Part shown: positions 35,692-44,944 of the stretch, piece after piece
Layout of the letters: the number at the start of each line of letters is the position of its first letter
Position numbering within the stretch: the stretch's first letter is position 1
Position numbers and translations under genes: made by a program
Assembly: GCA_029718625.1 (NCBI GenBank)
Contig: CM056396.1
Location: forward strand, 27,636,974-27,700,973
Source: Synaphobranchus kaupii
Taxonomy: Eukaryota > Chordata > Actinopteri > Anguilliformes > Synaphobranchidae
DNA: 64,000 bases
Direction of reading: 5' to 3'
The notes under the pieces: generated by a model
Told to the model about the DNA's origin: nothing
What the model saw: only the letters and a program-made list of their open reading frames with translations
The model's database searches: none

Positions 35692-36768
35692 CACACAGCA
35701 CACACACACAACACACACACACACTTAAACCCCGTTCCTGGAGGACCATTACGTCTTTGTCAGTTTCTGGAGCATTTCAGCACACAATTGTACGATTTAA
35801 GTCATTGACTGGCTGGTCCCTTATTCCTTTGCTCACTCGTTCCCTTGCTCCCTTGCTCCCTTGTAGCTTGCGCCCTTGTTTCCCTTGTTTCCTCGTTTCC
35901 TTTTTGCACAGCCTACCTTGAGAGGAAACCAATAAAACCTACAGACACTGCTGAGACTCTAGGGCACAAACACTCTGCATTAACACTCTGAAATAACACT
36001 AACACTGCTGAAGTTAAAAAACTCAGATTTTCTGCTGGACAGACATGTAAGCAGCTGTGCTATGAAAGCCGCTTTTCTGTGATCAAACTGTATAAAAATT
36101 AAAAATATAACTTCAATAAAAATAAAAAAAAAACAAATAAACGCTAATCAAGATTAGTCCCGATTAAAAAGGATTACTTGGCTTTAAATCCAGGGGCAGG
36201 GAACCACATCCCCTTCCTACTAACCTGCCAGGTTTACTCTGCAGTACAAATACACTCCCGAGCCCTTTAAAGGTCCCCATGCCAGGGGTGTCCCAACCAG
36301 TGCCTGCTCAGAAACAATGCGTTCGGAATTGGAACTCTTCTGGGTCAGAGCTTAATCACAACAACCATATGGGCACAATTTCCTAATGAGATGAGATCAG
36401 GAGCTCTGCATTTCCAGCAGGGGTTATAGCCTGCAATACAGTCCTCCAGACAGAAGATGGCGATACACCCCCCCTTGTGAAGCCACCAGTTGAGAAGCAA
36501 TACCCGTTGAAATAATAGGAACTTGAACAACTATTAATAAGGTAACCAAAGAATATTGAAACTCAATGTGGAGACCATCACATGTGTTGCGCACCTTGGA
36601 ATAGAGTCTACCAGTGCTTGGATAATTAATTACATGCAATTGTGTTTAGCCACTTCTATCATGGGCTAATACTGTGCTGCAAAAACGTTTTTTTTATTCA
36701 AGGTGTCCGAAAATGCATTTTTGTGCTGAAAACTAACAAAGTGTGGCGCAACACAAGTGTATGCGTGC

Positions 36769-36799
<31 letters not shown>

Positions 36800-39700
36800 C
36801 ATGTGCATCGGAGAGAGAAACACACGCAAACATGATAACTGTTCTAGAGCCATAGTAACAATGCCAGCGGGCGTATAAATGCATATATTGTTTTGCAGAC
36901 AAGAGAACCGCGCACAGGACGTGCTTGTTATTATCGCGACGAACAGCTTCACAAACCGTTGTTTTAGATGATAATGACTTCTCTTATCTGAGAGGAAATG
37001 CTTGCTTAACTTGCTCCTCACACTGAGCCAGAGACAAAAAAAAAAAAAAGGGAACAGACACGTACCATCACCACCCTGTCCATCCTCTCGTTACTCGCTC
37101 CCTGTACGTCCGATAGAGCTTTACATTACATTACAGCCATTTGGCAGACGCTCTTATCCTGAGTGACAGTAGTGGAGAACATCAGCGTTACTCTCAGAAA
37201 TACTAAAGTGCAGAGTCATGAAGAACGCCCCCAAGGCCCATTTATAATGACTAAGTGTCATATTAACTCAGCGTTTCTCCTACCATACATTAATATATAT
37301 ATATATTATATATATATATATACGTTAACTCAGGAAAGCAAATAACCAAACCCCCCCCCCCCGTCATGCCATCTCACCACTCCACCTACAAAGACAACCT
37401 GGGGGAAACACTGCAACCTGACAAATGACAATTTGTATTGCAACAAAAGAAGGTACGAATTAGGGTTGCAAATTCTAAGGAATTTCCTTGATCGATAGTC
37501 GTCAACGTTAATGAACAATCAATCGATAACAAAACAGCTAAAAATAGCTTATGACATAGAAAATACAAAATGCATGTTTTTATCCTCAATCAAAGCTTTA
37601 TTGAAACATTTGAGAAATACGCCTGTTTCATAGCATAACACAAATATAATTATGAACGCTGTTTGTTTAAGTATGATATTTTAATAAGGCACGGAAATTG
37701 CGCTCACTCTTCCAAGGCGAATCAGTGACTAACACGTACGTCTATGACATATGCAAAAATAAGATGAGCCTTAATTAAAAACTTAAATTTGCAAAATGAT
37801 TATGAAATAGATAAAGATAAATAAACGTTTTTGAAAACAGCGCTATAATAGGTTCCCTCTTGAAATGAGAAAGCTACGACAAACTACAACAGCTCAGGCC
37901 TCAGTTTAAAACTTAAACTGCATAAGTGCAGTAAATACATAGGCCTGCTGATTTTTATTTAAGAATATAAGCATGTTTACGTTATCAGGGGTGAGTCGTG
38001 TGCGCAGTCGGTTTACAGCGAGACCAGCTGCTGAAAATACGCGTTCCGATGGGAACGATGTCCCAGGCACGCATAAGTAGCGTGCTTCATGGTCGAGTGA
38101 GTCTTCTTCTGTGTAAAGTTAATAACATGTTTCCTAATTGCAGTGCGCGCGCCCCCTTGTGTTTAACTTAATGATTGCATTTCACCAACAGCAACCATTG
38201 ACACAATTAAGATGAGACCGCAAATAGTTCAATTTGATCGTTAAATTTGAAATGGTCGATCGGTCAAATTATTAACGGCAATTAATCGATCAACGACACC
38301 CCTAGTACGAATAGATCGATAACATGTCTTACACAGCCATACCCACAACAGGAGGAAATCCAAGGAAAGAAGGCTTTTTTTTGCGCGTATGCAGTAAGCA
38401 GCAGACAGTATGCCAGTACAGTACGCAGGACGCAGTAGATAGGGCTCTGATTCAGACACAGCCCTAGTCACTAAACAGTATGCAGTAAGCAGTACACAGT
38501 ATGCTAGTACAGTACGCAGGACGCAGTAGATAAGGCTCTGATTCAGACATAGCCCTAGTCACTAAACAGTATGCAGTAAGCAGTACACAGTATGCTAGTA
38601 CTGTACAGTATGCAGGACGCAGTAGAGAGGGCACTGATTCTGACTCTCTCATTGGTGGAGAGGAGGAGGAGGAGGAGGAGGAGGAGAGGAGTCTCCCTTC
38701 GGCATTTGATCAGCTGACCTGGACTTTTAAAGGTCACCGTTGTTTTTTTCCCCTCCACTAAGCCATCAGTATAAAGTGCATCACTGTTTAAACAAGAAAC
38801 CGAAAACCAAACCAAGTGAGCTGAAGGGCTGTGCCCGCTAACCAACCGAGAAAATAAACTTCTGCATTCAGAGAGGTGTGATGGTGTAACAATGTGGCAT
38901 GATGGGTAAGGACCTGCCCTTGTAAAAGCACTTAACCTGCATTGCTTCAGTAGAGTATTCTGGGGGCAACTGTAACAGGGGGCAATTGCAACACCATAAA
39001 ATTGCACCAATCTGAAACAAGCTAGAGCTGAGATTCTATCCAGCAAGCTAGCTAGTTTCATGTGTTCAGGGTTGGGGGCAATTGTAACAATTGACCCCCC
39101 AGAATACTCTATATATACACCTATAAATGGATACTATGTTAAAAAAAAAAGCTGTGTAAGTCGCTCTGGATAATATTATCTGCTAAATGCGGGCAATGTA
39201 ATATAACGTGATGTTTTCAAATGAATGATTCACATTGAATTCAGTGTTGCATAGGTACAGCATGGCTCTAGTCCTCCCCAGTATTTTGGCTAATTAGCAC
39301 AATTCTTCAGCCAGGAGGTAGTTTGCAAAAACGAATTAGTGGAATCAGCTGGCTGAGTTCATGGGTGGAAGAAACTTTTACTTTCTGACCCCTGGACTTC
39401 ACACCTCAGCTCTTAGTCAAGGGTTTGCAAACGCTGGCAGTGGATAAGAGCGTCTGATAATCACCAATATCAAATCAATATTTTTTTTGCAAATGCTGGC
39501 AGTGGATAAGAGCGTCTGATAATCACCAATATCAAATCACAATACGCTTCGCAGAAAAAGCCAGCCTAAATGAACACTGCAGAAACAGTGTGGAGCATGT
39601 GCTGCTTTCACAAATATTGCTCCAATCGTAATCCAACAGCCTGCACACACCGTCCAATCACAAGCAAGTGGAGAGTGAATCCTACAGCTCTTCAGTAAAT

Positions 39701-41297
39701 CTAATAACACTCCAAGACGACCCAAGTTCTGGCAACCGAACCGACAACCCCAAACCACGCGACTGCTCTTCTGTACAATGTCCACCACTTACCAACCACT
39801 TGCTCGTTCAAGGACTCGATGCGTAAACAGACTGTTAATCTATTAAAACAGCACACAGAACAGGACAGGGTGCTTTCTGGATGTAGGCCTGCCTACTGCT
39901 GCCCTTGTCTCCAAGGTGCTGTGGCTTTTGCAATGCCTTCTGGAAAAAGGAGAAGAGGAAGGGGAGGCGGTAAGGTGGTGGTGGGGGGTGGGGGGGGGGG
40001 GGTCTCAAGGCAGCTGTTTGCGTTTCCTCAGAAATCAGACAAAGTTCTGGCTGGAGAAAAAAACAAAAAAAAAAACAGACAGGTTTTGAAATGCAAGATA
40101 CTAGAGAAGGCGCTTGTGAGTGTGTGTGTGGGTGTGTGTGTGAGTGTGTGTGTGTGTCCGTGTGTGTTTGCTGGCTGCCAAAATGTATTAAATATATGGG
40201 ATTTCAGAAAATTAATGCCTTGCTGCCTTCCACTCTGGGTTCAGTGTGAGTTCAATAGGAAAGGTTATGCAATGCTACAGACTTTAGGAAACATAATCTC
40301 TTAACTGTGCTCTGTGTTTGAGAGAGATAGGGGTCTGGCAGACCCAAAGCGGGACCTGCTCACCTGGCATGCACGCTATAAAAATGTCTTAAATGACATT
40401 TAAAAAACCAATAAATCAATCTTCAGGGTGATGAGCAGACGGATAACACACACACACACACACACGCACACATGCACACGCGCACGCGAAACAAAACAAA
40501 AAAACCTAGTTGCAAAATAAAGACGTTTATCTGGGGCGATTTGACGACTCAAAGTGGCTTAAAAGCTGGCATTTTTAGAAACTGCACTAGATTTCTCAGA
40601 CCGCACAAATGGGGAAAGCAGATGGAGATTTACTGGAGTGCTTCAGACTGCAGGTGTCTTGGGTCACCGTTTTAACTGAAGCAGATGGCCAACTGATCCA
40701 CATCCCTACTGAACATACAGCTCCATGGGGCTTTGTACCATTAGAATACCTGAGGGGCTCAACTCACTGCGTGCCGAAAACCAGTTACATTTATCAGTAA
40801 ATTAACACTTGGGAATCAAACGTACAACCTTCCGTCAAAGGGCCACTGGGATGGGAACAGGAAAATGATCGGAGTAAACGTCCCCATTCAAAACACCCAA
40901 GATAACAATTATAAAACCTTACCAACCTTACCTTACCTAATCAGCATCTCAGAATAAACCTGAAAATTGAAAAACAAAATCCCCCCCCCGCCCCGCACCC
41001 CCCGCCTCACAAACGCCAGCACGCCTCAGGCAAGAACGAGGTGAGCTGGTGCGGGATGGAACGTGAGAAGCACAAGCGTTAACCACACGCCCAATGTGCG
41101 CCTCTTTTTCTGAAACGAGGCAGCGTTTCTCAGCACAGCGAGGGTAAATTAAAAAAAAACAATACTTTCACTTCCTGAGAAGAGGCGACCAACTGCTATT
41201 GCTCCTCGGTTTGCTAACCTATTTGCATGCAAACGGAAATAGAACAGAACCCTATCAGTCGAGCAGCACAGCCCAGCACTACCACAAACAGGCAGGC

Positions 41298-41329
<32 letters not shown>

Positions 41330-44300
41330 TTCAGCTGGGTTTTAGAGTTCATCTCTCGAACGTCTGGGTTCACCCCATTAATGCACGGCATCTTGCATTT
41401 TCTTCACAAACAGAACCGACATCCGTTTATGTCCAGTATCCACACATTTTATTCTGTTCACATAATTTTAGTTAAAATTGTTTTTTAAAAGTCAACAAAT
41501 TTGGCATATTATACTTTTCATGTTGAATGTTGACAATACACCAGAACTGTGAATAATCCAACCTTTTAATAACCTTTTTAAAAAAAAAACTATTTTGTAT
41601 ACTCCTGTTCATATGAGAAGCCACGGTGGCCCATGCATCAGAATCTCAATTTCTCTGCAAGAGATTTGCAGCTACCTATCTGTACACCCTCAATCCACTT
41701 TTATAAGCAGGACTGCGTATAAGCGGCCAATCACAATGGTCGTGGAACTCTGAGATTGCCGGTTCATTCCCAGGCGGGGGACTGCCAGATATACTGTTAA
41801 GTGAGGCACTTAACCTGAATTGCTTCAGTAAATATGCATATGTATAAATTGAGAGTAGGTAAAGAATTTAAGCCAAGTCCCTCTGGATACGGATGCCCGC
41901 TAAATGTCTAACATGTAAACGTAAACAAGACCTATAATCACTTCTCAAACCGAGCAGATAAAATCGGTTTGATTCAGTGGATGAATTCTATCCAGTCTCG
42001 TTAATTCCATCCATTTGCTCAGTGAAATGACATCCTACCCATTTCCCCATTCACTTGACCCAGTTTTAGAGGGCATGGCACAGTCAATTATTTTGAAAAG
42101 AGGCTTTCAGTGAGGAAGTTTTTTTGGCAAGTCACTGTATAGCCATATCCTCTATCATGCTGATTGGCAATTATACTTTCATGATACTCTATCGCCGTGG
42201 TGCATATTCTTTATTGCCAATAATTGGTCATTGAAAAACAAAGTCTTGTTTGTACAGACAGTCAGAATTCTGCACTTTAAAGGGGAAGTTCGGTATTTAG
42301 CATGTTAAGCTCTGTTATAAGGTTATTTACGATCATATACAACGGTCCATATCAACATTTTGACAAACTGTACAGTCTTGAGATATATTGCTTTTTGCTC
42401 ATGTCACAGCTAACTTACACAATGGATCTGGATGGGCATATAGAAAATCCTTCAAAAAACACCATAAACTCTCGTTTTCAAAGACGGGAAACTCACCGAG
42501 TGGTCACTGGTGTCCGTTGATGTTCTGACACAAAAATCGTCGCAAAGTATGCTTCGTATCGGGTTTTATTTCTCATTTTATTAAATCCACTGACTTGTAT
42601 AGACACCAAAGGAGGTTTAGATAGACACATCCGCAGCCGGAGACCGGAAATACTTCTGAATTGTTTTGGAAAGTTTGTAGTTTTCTGTTGCTCACTAGCG
42701 GTCTTGTGCGCTCACAGTGAAGGAATCAGTCGCATAAACGTACACTAATTTAGCAAAATGGATCCTTTTGAAGAGTTCGTATTAGCCGCAAAGCAAGCCC
42801 CAACCTGGTGACCTGGAAGCCTCTTCTTCTACGGTAGCCTTCAAACTCAGCCAAGACATCCCAAAATTTCAAGCGGACGTTTACAAACGTATGGGTGTAC
42901 GGCGACTGAAAATAGTTTACTTTAAACGGTCATTTAAAACATGTTTTAAACGTAAACGTAAATTACAAGAAGTCACCAGTGACCACTCGGTGAGTTTCCA
43001 GTCTTTGAAAACGAGAGTTTATGGTGTTTTTTTGACGGATTTTCTATATGCCCATCCAGATCCATTGTGTAAGTTAGCTGTGACATGAGCAAAAAGCAAT
43101 ATATCTCAAGACTGCACAGTTTGTCAAAATGTTGATATGGACCGTTGTATATGATCGTAAATAACCTTATAACAGGGCTTATCATGATAAATACCGAACT
43201 TCTCCTTTTTTCTCTATTAAATTAGGTTGTCTTTAAAGTCACTGTTCATATGGTTTAGATGTTGTCATCTCTTTTCGAACGTCCTGAAATATAAGCACGA
43301 AACTGAGAGGTTCTCCAGTCAAGAGTACACCATCGTAGAGTATACCATCTCAACTTTTTTGAGCAAACACAGCTATGGGACATCTACTGTACTCCTTTCA
43401 AATCACAAAACGTTTATGGAATTTAGCCAGTATTGACCGAATGCCATAGTATATCACACCCTTATGGTTCTGGTGGCAAATCAAACACAAAATCCACCGT
43501 ACCTTACTGCACCATATAAAGGTGTATTTTGCGTTCAACTCAAAAGGCACCCAACCTCACACCGCGTCCAAAATTTCAACAAACTGGTGTTCAAATGTAC
43601 GCGAAAGTCAAATTCTTTGCATATGAGCCGGTGACATCATCGCTCAATGTTTGACAGCACTAATCCTGTCGCTATTTAACGCCAAAATACCAATCCGCCA
43701 CTCAGTAACACGACTTTGTATGATTGATGTCATCCTTGACAACTGATGATTTAATCTGAACAAAGCTCAGAGGGTCGGGGGCGTGAAACCTGTCCCCCAT
43801 ACCCCACAGGGGGGTGAGGGGGGGCAATTCATTCCCTGCACTTTTTTGTGTGACATAGCCATTGGACGCCAGCCCCCTCGACATCCCCCTGAACAACGGC
43901 ATCTTCTCTTCCAGTGACCCCTCCTCCCCCCCCCCGTGCAACATTATAAGAGCACAAGGGCGGCAGTGTAGTATAATGGTATAACAGTGTAGTATAATGG
44001 TTAAGGAACTGTGCTTGTAACCGCCGTTGTACCCTTGAGCAAGGTTCTTCACCTGCATTTCTTCAGTATATATCCAGCTGTATAAATGGATACCATCTAA
44101 ATGCTGTGTAAGTCGCTCTGGATAAGAGCGTCTGCTAAACGCCTGTAATGTAATGTAGCACACGGTGCTGTAAAAGTAGTTTTGCGATCAACTGCCACAC
44201 TGAATGAGTACGTCAGACTGCCGTTAGTACACTGTTAGTCACTGTCTGTCAGAAGGCCATCTCTGCCGATCCTTCAAGGCCAGTAGACCTCAGCAGCAGC

Positions 44301-44943
44301 TTTGTTGGACGGACAAAAGCGCTTTTGTTTCCACAAACTTTGGTAACTAGTTTAATTTGTTTCTTCGGTAAACATTTCCGGGACGTGCTCGTTCTCCATC
44401 TTATAACAAAAGGCTGTTTGTCGCCCAAATTAAATTAATCAGAACTACAAAAAAACCAAACAAACATGCACATACTTCTGGCAAAAAAAAAAAATTATTA
44501 ATACCAGGCCACAAGGTATCTTGAAGATTTCCTCACCCAAAATAGAAGCAAAGATTCCTTCCACAGACTTTGAACCATGTGAATTCAGATACTTTTCCAA
44601 TTACTATTACTATTACTACCAAGTACTACTACCAGAGTATACAGTTCTGTGACTACTACCACTGTCTGTCTGAGAACCCCACCCTACCTGCCACTGGCAT
44701 GTATGCTTTAAAACTCCTGCTAGGAATTTTCTTTACGTCCAAACAGCTGAAGTCACTTAAGACATAAATTCCCAAGTAGGTAAAATATCACCGATTCAGT
44801 CACAGACATAAACGCGTGCAGGTGCGTGGCATAACACAACCGTGAGTGAACTCACCAGTGGCGAAGGAAACTCGAGGGACGAGCTGACCCAGGCAGGCGG
44901 GAAGGATCACCATGACGACCCAGGCTAGCTTCCAGAGAGCCAT
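17987..44943 (-). CDS. Class 4 transmembrane semaphorin, complete, 14 coding exons, 819 aa
   Basis: Coding exons: 44856-44943, 32671-32831, 32162-32221, 30859-30954, 29897-30002, 28372-28494, 27672-27799, 27048-27229, 26546-26690, 25358-25547, 24791-24906, 22023-22186, 21501-21595, 17987-18792. All junctions are AG/GT, phases agree, total 2460 bp. Signal peptide 1-19; sema domain about 22-480, with [17 protein letters not shown] and VYFFFSEE, typical of class 4; PSI about 482-515 with [11 protein letters not shown]; Ig-like domain about 552-632 (Cys pair in LRCPEA and YLCFSVE); Pro/Thr/Ala-rich stalk; TM about 717-739; 80-aa cytoplasmic tail. Class 4 semaphorins are membrane-bound guidance and immune cues that bind plexins. 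Domain order and lack of thrombospondin repeats exclude classes 3, 5 and 6. I cannot decide the paralogue; the 4A/4E-like group is a guess. CAG directly before the ATG shows an upstream non-coding exon. Confidence 0.93.
18872..20509 (-). mobile_element. Tc1-like transposon with about 210-bp terminal repeats, inactivated
   Basis: Both ends carry inverted copies of GTCAAGCCGGAAAGTCTGCA (one base differs between ends), continuing through TTTCACCTTCTCCACGTTTT and on to about 210 bp. The right end abuts a TA; the left end is slightly altered. The transposase is on the minus strand and broken. The element sits in the semaphorin intron between 18793 and 21500, in the same orientation as the gene. 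Confidence 0.92.
19091..20110 (-). pseudogene. Tc1-like transposase with two premature stops
   Basis: The frame is continuous for 339 residues apart from two in-frame TAA codons, at 19640-19642 (directly after WSDETKI) and 19442-19444 (after the second conserved ILE). Both stand where related Tc1 enzymes usually have Glu, so each could be a single G to T change. DNA-binding region, [14 protein letters not shown] and [11 protein letters not shown] (DD34E) are otherwise present. Recently inactivated rather than ancient. Confidence 0.88.
20606..20735. repeat. (GAA)n microsatellite, about 43 units
   Basis: An almost pure AAG/GAA tract in a semaphorin intron, directly right of the dead Tc1. Long GAA tracts can form triplex structures and affect transcription. 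Poly-Arg, poly-Leu and poly-Phe frames over it are artefacts. Confidence 0.97.
20961..21167. mobile_element. Solo terminal repeat of the Tc1 family at 18872-20509
   Basis: About 207 bp nearly identical to the right-hand terminal repeat of the neighbouring Tc1 copy, ending GGCTTGACTG followed by TA. No transposase or partner end adjoins it. Either an internal deletion product, or a relic that was present before the other copy arrived. Confidence 0.85.
21241..21371. mobile_element. TTAA-type MITE copy
   Basis: A decayed copy of the family described at 29090-29278. It begins CATTAAGGTGTAAGATCAC and ends GTCAAAGGGTTA. It shares CAATCACTACTGGTAA and GAGTTCTAGAA internally with the other copies. 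Confidence 0.55.
21501..21595 (-). CDS. Semaphorin exon between PSI and Ig-like domains
   Basis: This 95-bp exon encodes [20 protein letters not shown] and then [11 protein letters not shown]. The acceptor is TTCATTCAG; the donor GTACGT lies at 21495-21500. It carries an N-glycosylation sequon, NIT. Confidence 0.85.
22023..22186 (-). CDS. Semaphorin exon: last sema blade and PSI domain
   Basis: It encodes [20 protein letters not shown], closing the sema propeller, then the cysteine-rich PSI module with [16 protein letters not shown] and a final KACAQV. The DP(F/Y)CAW motif is diagnostic of semaphorin PSI domains. Confidence 0.93.
22618..22752. repeat. 41-bp tandem repeat, about 3 copies
   Basis: The unit CAGATCAGCTCAGTGACTTT plus GGCCACTCTCCAATCAGCATT repeats three times with a few changes, in a semaphorin intron about 430 bp from the PSI exon. 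Confidence 0.85.
22753..24790. other. Semaphorin intron, no further gene seen
   Basis: AT-rich unique-looking sequence with a short CT microsatellite near 24583-24612 and a C-rich patch near 24336-24360. No exon, RNA gene or clear mobile element was recognised. Confidence 0.45.
24791..27799 (-). CDS. Semaphorin central sema-domain exon block (five exons)
   Basis: Exons 27672-27799, 27048-27229, 26546-26690, 25358-25547 and 24791-24906 encode residues about 212-465. Recognisable pieces are [80 protein letters not shown] and HIIEEVQVF. They match successive blades of the sema propeller in class 4 proteins. No premature stop or frame break is present. Confidence 0.9.
25127..25332. repeat. 38-bp tandem repeat, about 5 copies
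   Basis: The unit ACATGACACAAACATGTTAG plus CACGATGCTAAAATATTG recurs every 38 bp. It ends about 25 bp from the donor of the exon at 25358-25547, so the tract begins almost at the splice site. Confidence 0.92.
25659..26545. other. Semaphorin intron with short repeats
   Basis: Contains a GA microsatellite (about 25672-25692), several diverged copies of a block with GTAACTCAGGCATTACTAATC, and a fragment of the GGTGCGTCCCAATACTC MITE (about 25813-25910). No gene seen. Confidence 0.5.
27961..28240. repeat. Poly-C tract and fragment of a dispersed repeat
   Basis: A run of about 14 C near 27977 is followed by a fragment with GTGCCCATCCATGCTACTGAGTA and AAATGTAGTGTACTTAAAAT, related to the arms of the long inverted element at 7437-8929. 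It lies in the semaphorin intron between exons 28372 and 27799. Confidence 0.45.
28372..32831 (-). CDS. Semaphorin N-terminal sema-domain exon block (five exons)
   Basis: Exons 32671-32831, 32162-32221, 30859-30954, 29897-30002 and 28372-28494 encode residues about 30-211. Pieces include [73 protein letters not shown] and [20 protein letters not shown]. The conserved cysteines and the class 4 loop GRGRCPYDP are intact. Confidence 0.9.
28555..29022. repeat. 37-bp minisatellite, about 12-13 copies
   Basis: The unit AGGTTTAACACAATCACTGC plus ATTCTACACCAGCTGCC is repeated with few changes (AGGCTT, CAGCTGTC, AACGCA). On the transcribed minus strand it ends about 60 nt before the acceptor of exon 28372-28494, so the last copies fall close to where a branch point would be. 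Confidence 0.95.
29090..29278. mobile_element. TTAA-flanked MITE, piggyBac-like
   Basis: TTAA (29086-29089) precedes CCCTTTAAGGTGTAAGATCAC; the right end reads CTTCAACGGG followed by CTAA, a one-base change from TTAA. The CCC/GGG ends and TTAA target resemble piggyBac-type elements. Copies occur at 21241-21371, 51023-51195 and part near 14754. No coding capacity. Confidence 0.62.
30232..30400 (-). repeat. tRNA-derived SINE
   Basis: On the minus strand an A-box-like TGTAATGGTTAAAC and a B-box-like GGTTCAACTCTC lead into CATTGGACCCTTGAACAAA and a shortened tail. Located in the semaphorin intron between exons 29897 and 30954. Confidence 0.65.
31172..32155. repeat. Intron repeats: 45-bp duplication, inverted-repeat element, GTCACCATCAGTCAGTTACA tandem array
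   Basis: A 45-bp unit (GGACAGACCGCACAACCAAT core) is duplicated at 31172-31240. About 31650-31925 is a fragment of the GACCGAATATGA inverted-repeat family also seen near 45718-46200; both ends read as ATGACCGAATATGAT versus ATCATATTCGGTCA. About 31930-32140 holds irregular CAGTCAGTTACAGTCACCGT repeats and stops within about 20 bp of the exon at 32162-32221. Confidence 0.6.
32400..32441. repeat. (GT)n and poly-G tract
   Basis: A short GTGTGT stretch is followed by some 20 G near 32418-32438 in a semaphorin intron. Likely variable in length and error-prone in sequencing. Confidence 0.75.
32832..34284. other. Start of semaphorin intron 1: GC-rich patch and low-complexity tracts
   Basis: About 33013-33240 is GC-rich and has a 41-codon open stretch on the minus strand (ends in PNATAPLQ), but no start, splice context or recognisable domain. 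It could be a decayed mobile element or gene fragment. A poly-G run lies near 33563-33573. No other gene seen. Confidence 0.4.
34285..34453. repeat. (CA)n microsatellite, interrupted
   Basis: CA units interrupted by CAGA, CATA and GGACA. The poly-His/Thr and poly-Cys/Val frames over it are artefacts. Confidence 0.97.
34462..35487 (+). mobile_element. 3' part of a non-LTR retrotransposon (LINE)
   Basis: The plus strand reads [20 protein letters not shown], then after a stop [27 protein letters not shown] and [12 protein letters not shown]: the C-terminal part of a LINE reverse transcriptase (post-catalytic NWxxxNxLxLNxxKT-like and KYLGxxxD blocks). Several stops and frameshifts make it inactive. 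A 3' UTR follows, with CGAAAACGAGATGGTACATC and TCAAGGGG, ending in AATAAATAAA just before a CA microsatellite. The endonuclease and catalytic RT parts are absent (5' truncation). The clade is not resolved; a CR1/Rex-type is possible. Confidence 0.78.
35488..35725. repeat. (CA)n/(CGCA)n compound microsatellite
   Basis: Starts at the 3' end of the LINE fragment. It passes through CA, a run of GCAC units (about 35563-35610), then CAGCACACA and long CA. The position suggests expansion from the LINE tail. Confidence 0.95.
35726..38389. other. Semaphorin intron 1, no gene seen
   Basis: Contains a (GT)n tract (about 36773-36800), an AT-alternating tract (about 37292-37322), a short minus-strand SINE tail (about 37120-37175, GGCAGACGCTCTTATCC) and a poly-C run near 37350. 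No exon or RNA gene recognised. Confidence 0.45.
38390..38640. repeat. Threefold repeat of the 'CAGTATGCAGTAAGCAGTAC' family
   Basis: A block containing AGTACGCAGGACGCAGTAGA and GGCTCTGATTCAGACA recurs three times with a period of about 90 bp. The same motifs form the arms and core of the element at 7437-8929, so this is probably a tandemly expanded terminal segment of that family. Confidence 0.7.
38655..38685. repeat. (GAG)n microsatellite
   Basis: About nine GGA units in semaphorin intron 1. Confidence 0.85.
38880..39205 (+). repeat. tRNA-derived SINE, split by a MITE
   Basis: The head (GATGGGTAAGGACC, CACTTAACCTGCATTGCTTCAG) and the tail (AAATGGATACTATG, GTAAGTCGCTCTGGATAAT, CTGCTAAATG) belong to one SINE of the type at 43958-44158. 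It is interrupted by a TA-flanked insertion at 38953-39109. Removing the insertion restores the usual ...CTTCAGTATATA... junction. Confidence 0.8.
38953..39109. mobile_element. 157-bp MITE inserted in a SINE
   Basis: The inverted ends GAGTATTCTGGGGG and CCCCCCAGAATACTC are flanked by TA on both sides (38951-38952, 39110-39111), a Tc1/mariner-type target duplication. The interior contains short repeats of GGGGGCAATTG(T/C)AACA. Non-coding. Confidence 0.85.
39206..41734. other. Semaphorin intron 1, no gene seen
   Basis: Includes a direct duplication of about 60 bp carrying GCTGGCAGTGGATAAGAGCG (39430-39535, from a SINE tail), a poly-G run near 39990, GT and CA tracts near 40110-40165 and 40449-40475, a C-rich patch near 40980, and a CAGA tract near 41289-41330. 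No exon recognised. Confidence 0.45.
41735..41925 (+). repeat. tRNA-derived SINE, diverged
   Basis: A B-box-like GGTTCATTCCC, then GAGGCACTTAACCTGAATTG and a tail reading AAGTCCCTCTGGATACGGAT. Same family as the copy at 43958 but more mutated. Confidence 0.65.
42281..43206. mobile_element. Long-TIR DNA element, 926 bp, unclassified
   Basis: Terminal inverted repeats of about 230 bp begin AGGGGAAGTTCGGTATTTA and AGGAGAAGTTCGGTATTTA. They include the block around GTTATAAGGTTATTTACGAT. TTAA directly precedes the left end; the right flank reads TTTT, so a TTAA target is only half supported. The 470-bp centre on the plus strand holds ATGGATCCTTTTGAAGAGTT, opening [15 protein letters not shown] before a stop. 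Too small to be autonomous; it may be a deletion derivative of a larger element. Superfamily unknown (Kolobok or piggyBac are candidates because of TTAA). Confidence 0.8.
43207..43954. other. Semaphorin intron 1, no gene seen
   Basis: Unique-looking sequence with C/G-rich patches near 43805 and 43920. No exon recognised. Confidence 0.4.
43955..44158 (+). repeat. tRNA-derived SINE, well preserved
   Basis: A-box-like TATAATGGTTAAGGA, a central region with CCCTTGAGCAAGGTTCTTCA and CTTCAGTATATATCCAGCTG, and the tail GTAAGTCGCTCTGGATAAGA followed by GCGTCTGCTAAACG and TAATGTAATGTAG. The short TAATG repeats at the end are typical of these fish SINEs. Confidence 0.85.
44159..44855. other. Semaphorin intron 1, 5' end
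   Basis: Unique-looking DNA next to the first coding exon. No repeat family or additional exon recognised. Confidence 0.4.
44856..44943 (-). CDS. Semaphorin first coding exon (signal peptide)
   Basis: ATG at 44943 encodes [19 protein letters not shown], a clear signal peptide, then [10 protein letters not shown], the usual first strand of a semaphorin. The exon ends in phase 1 at GTGAGT and joins 32831 through a split Gly codon. A CT-rich tract and CACACAG end one base upstream of the ATG, so translation starts at the head of an internal exon. Confidence 0.9.
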
Positions 44944-44944
44944 G

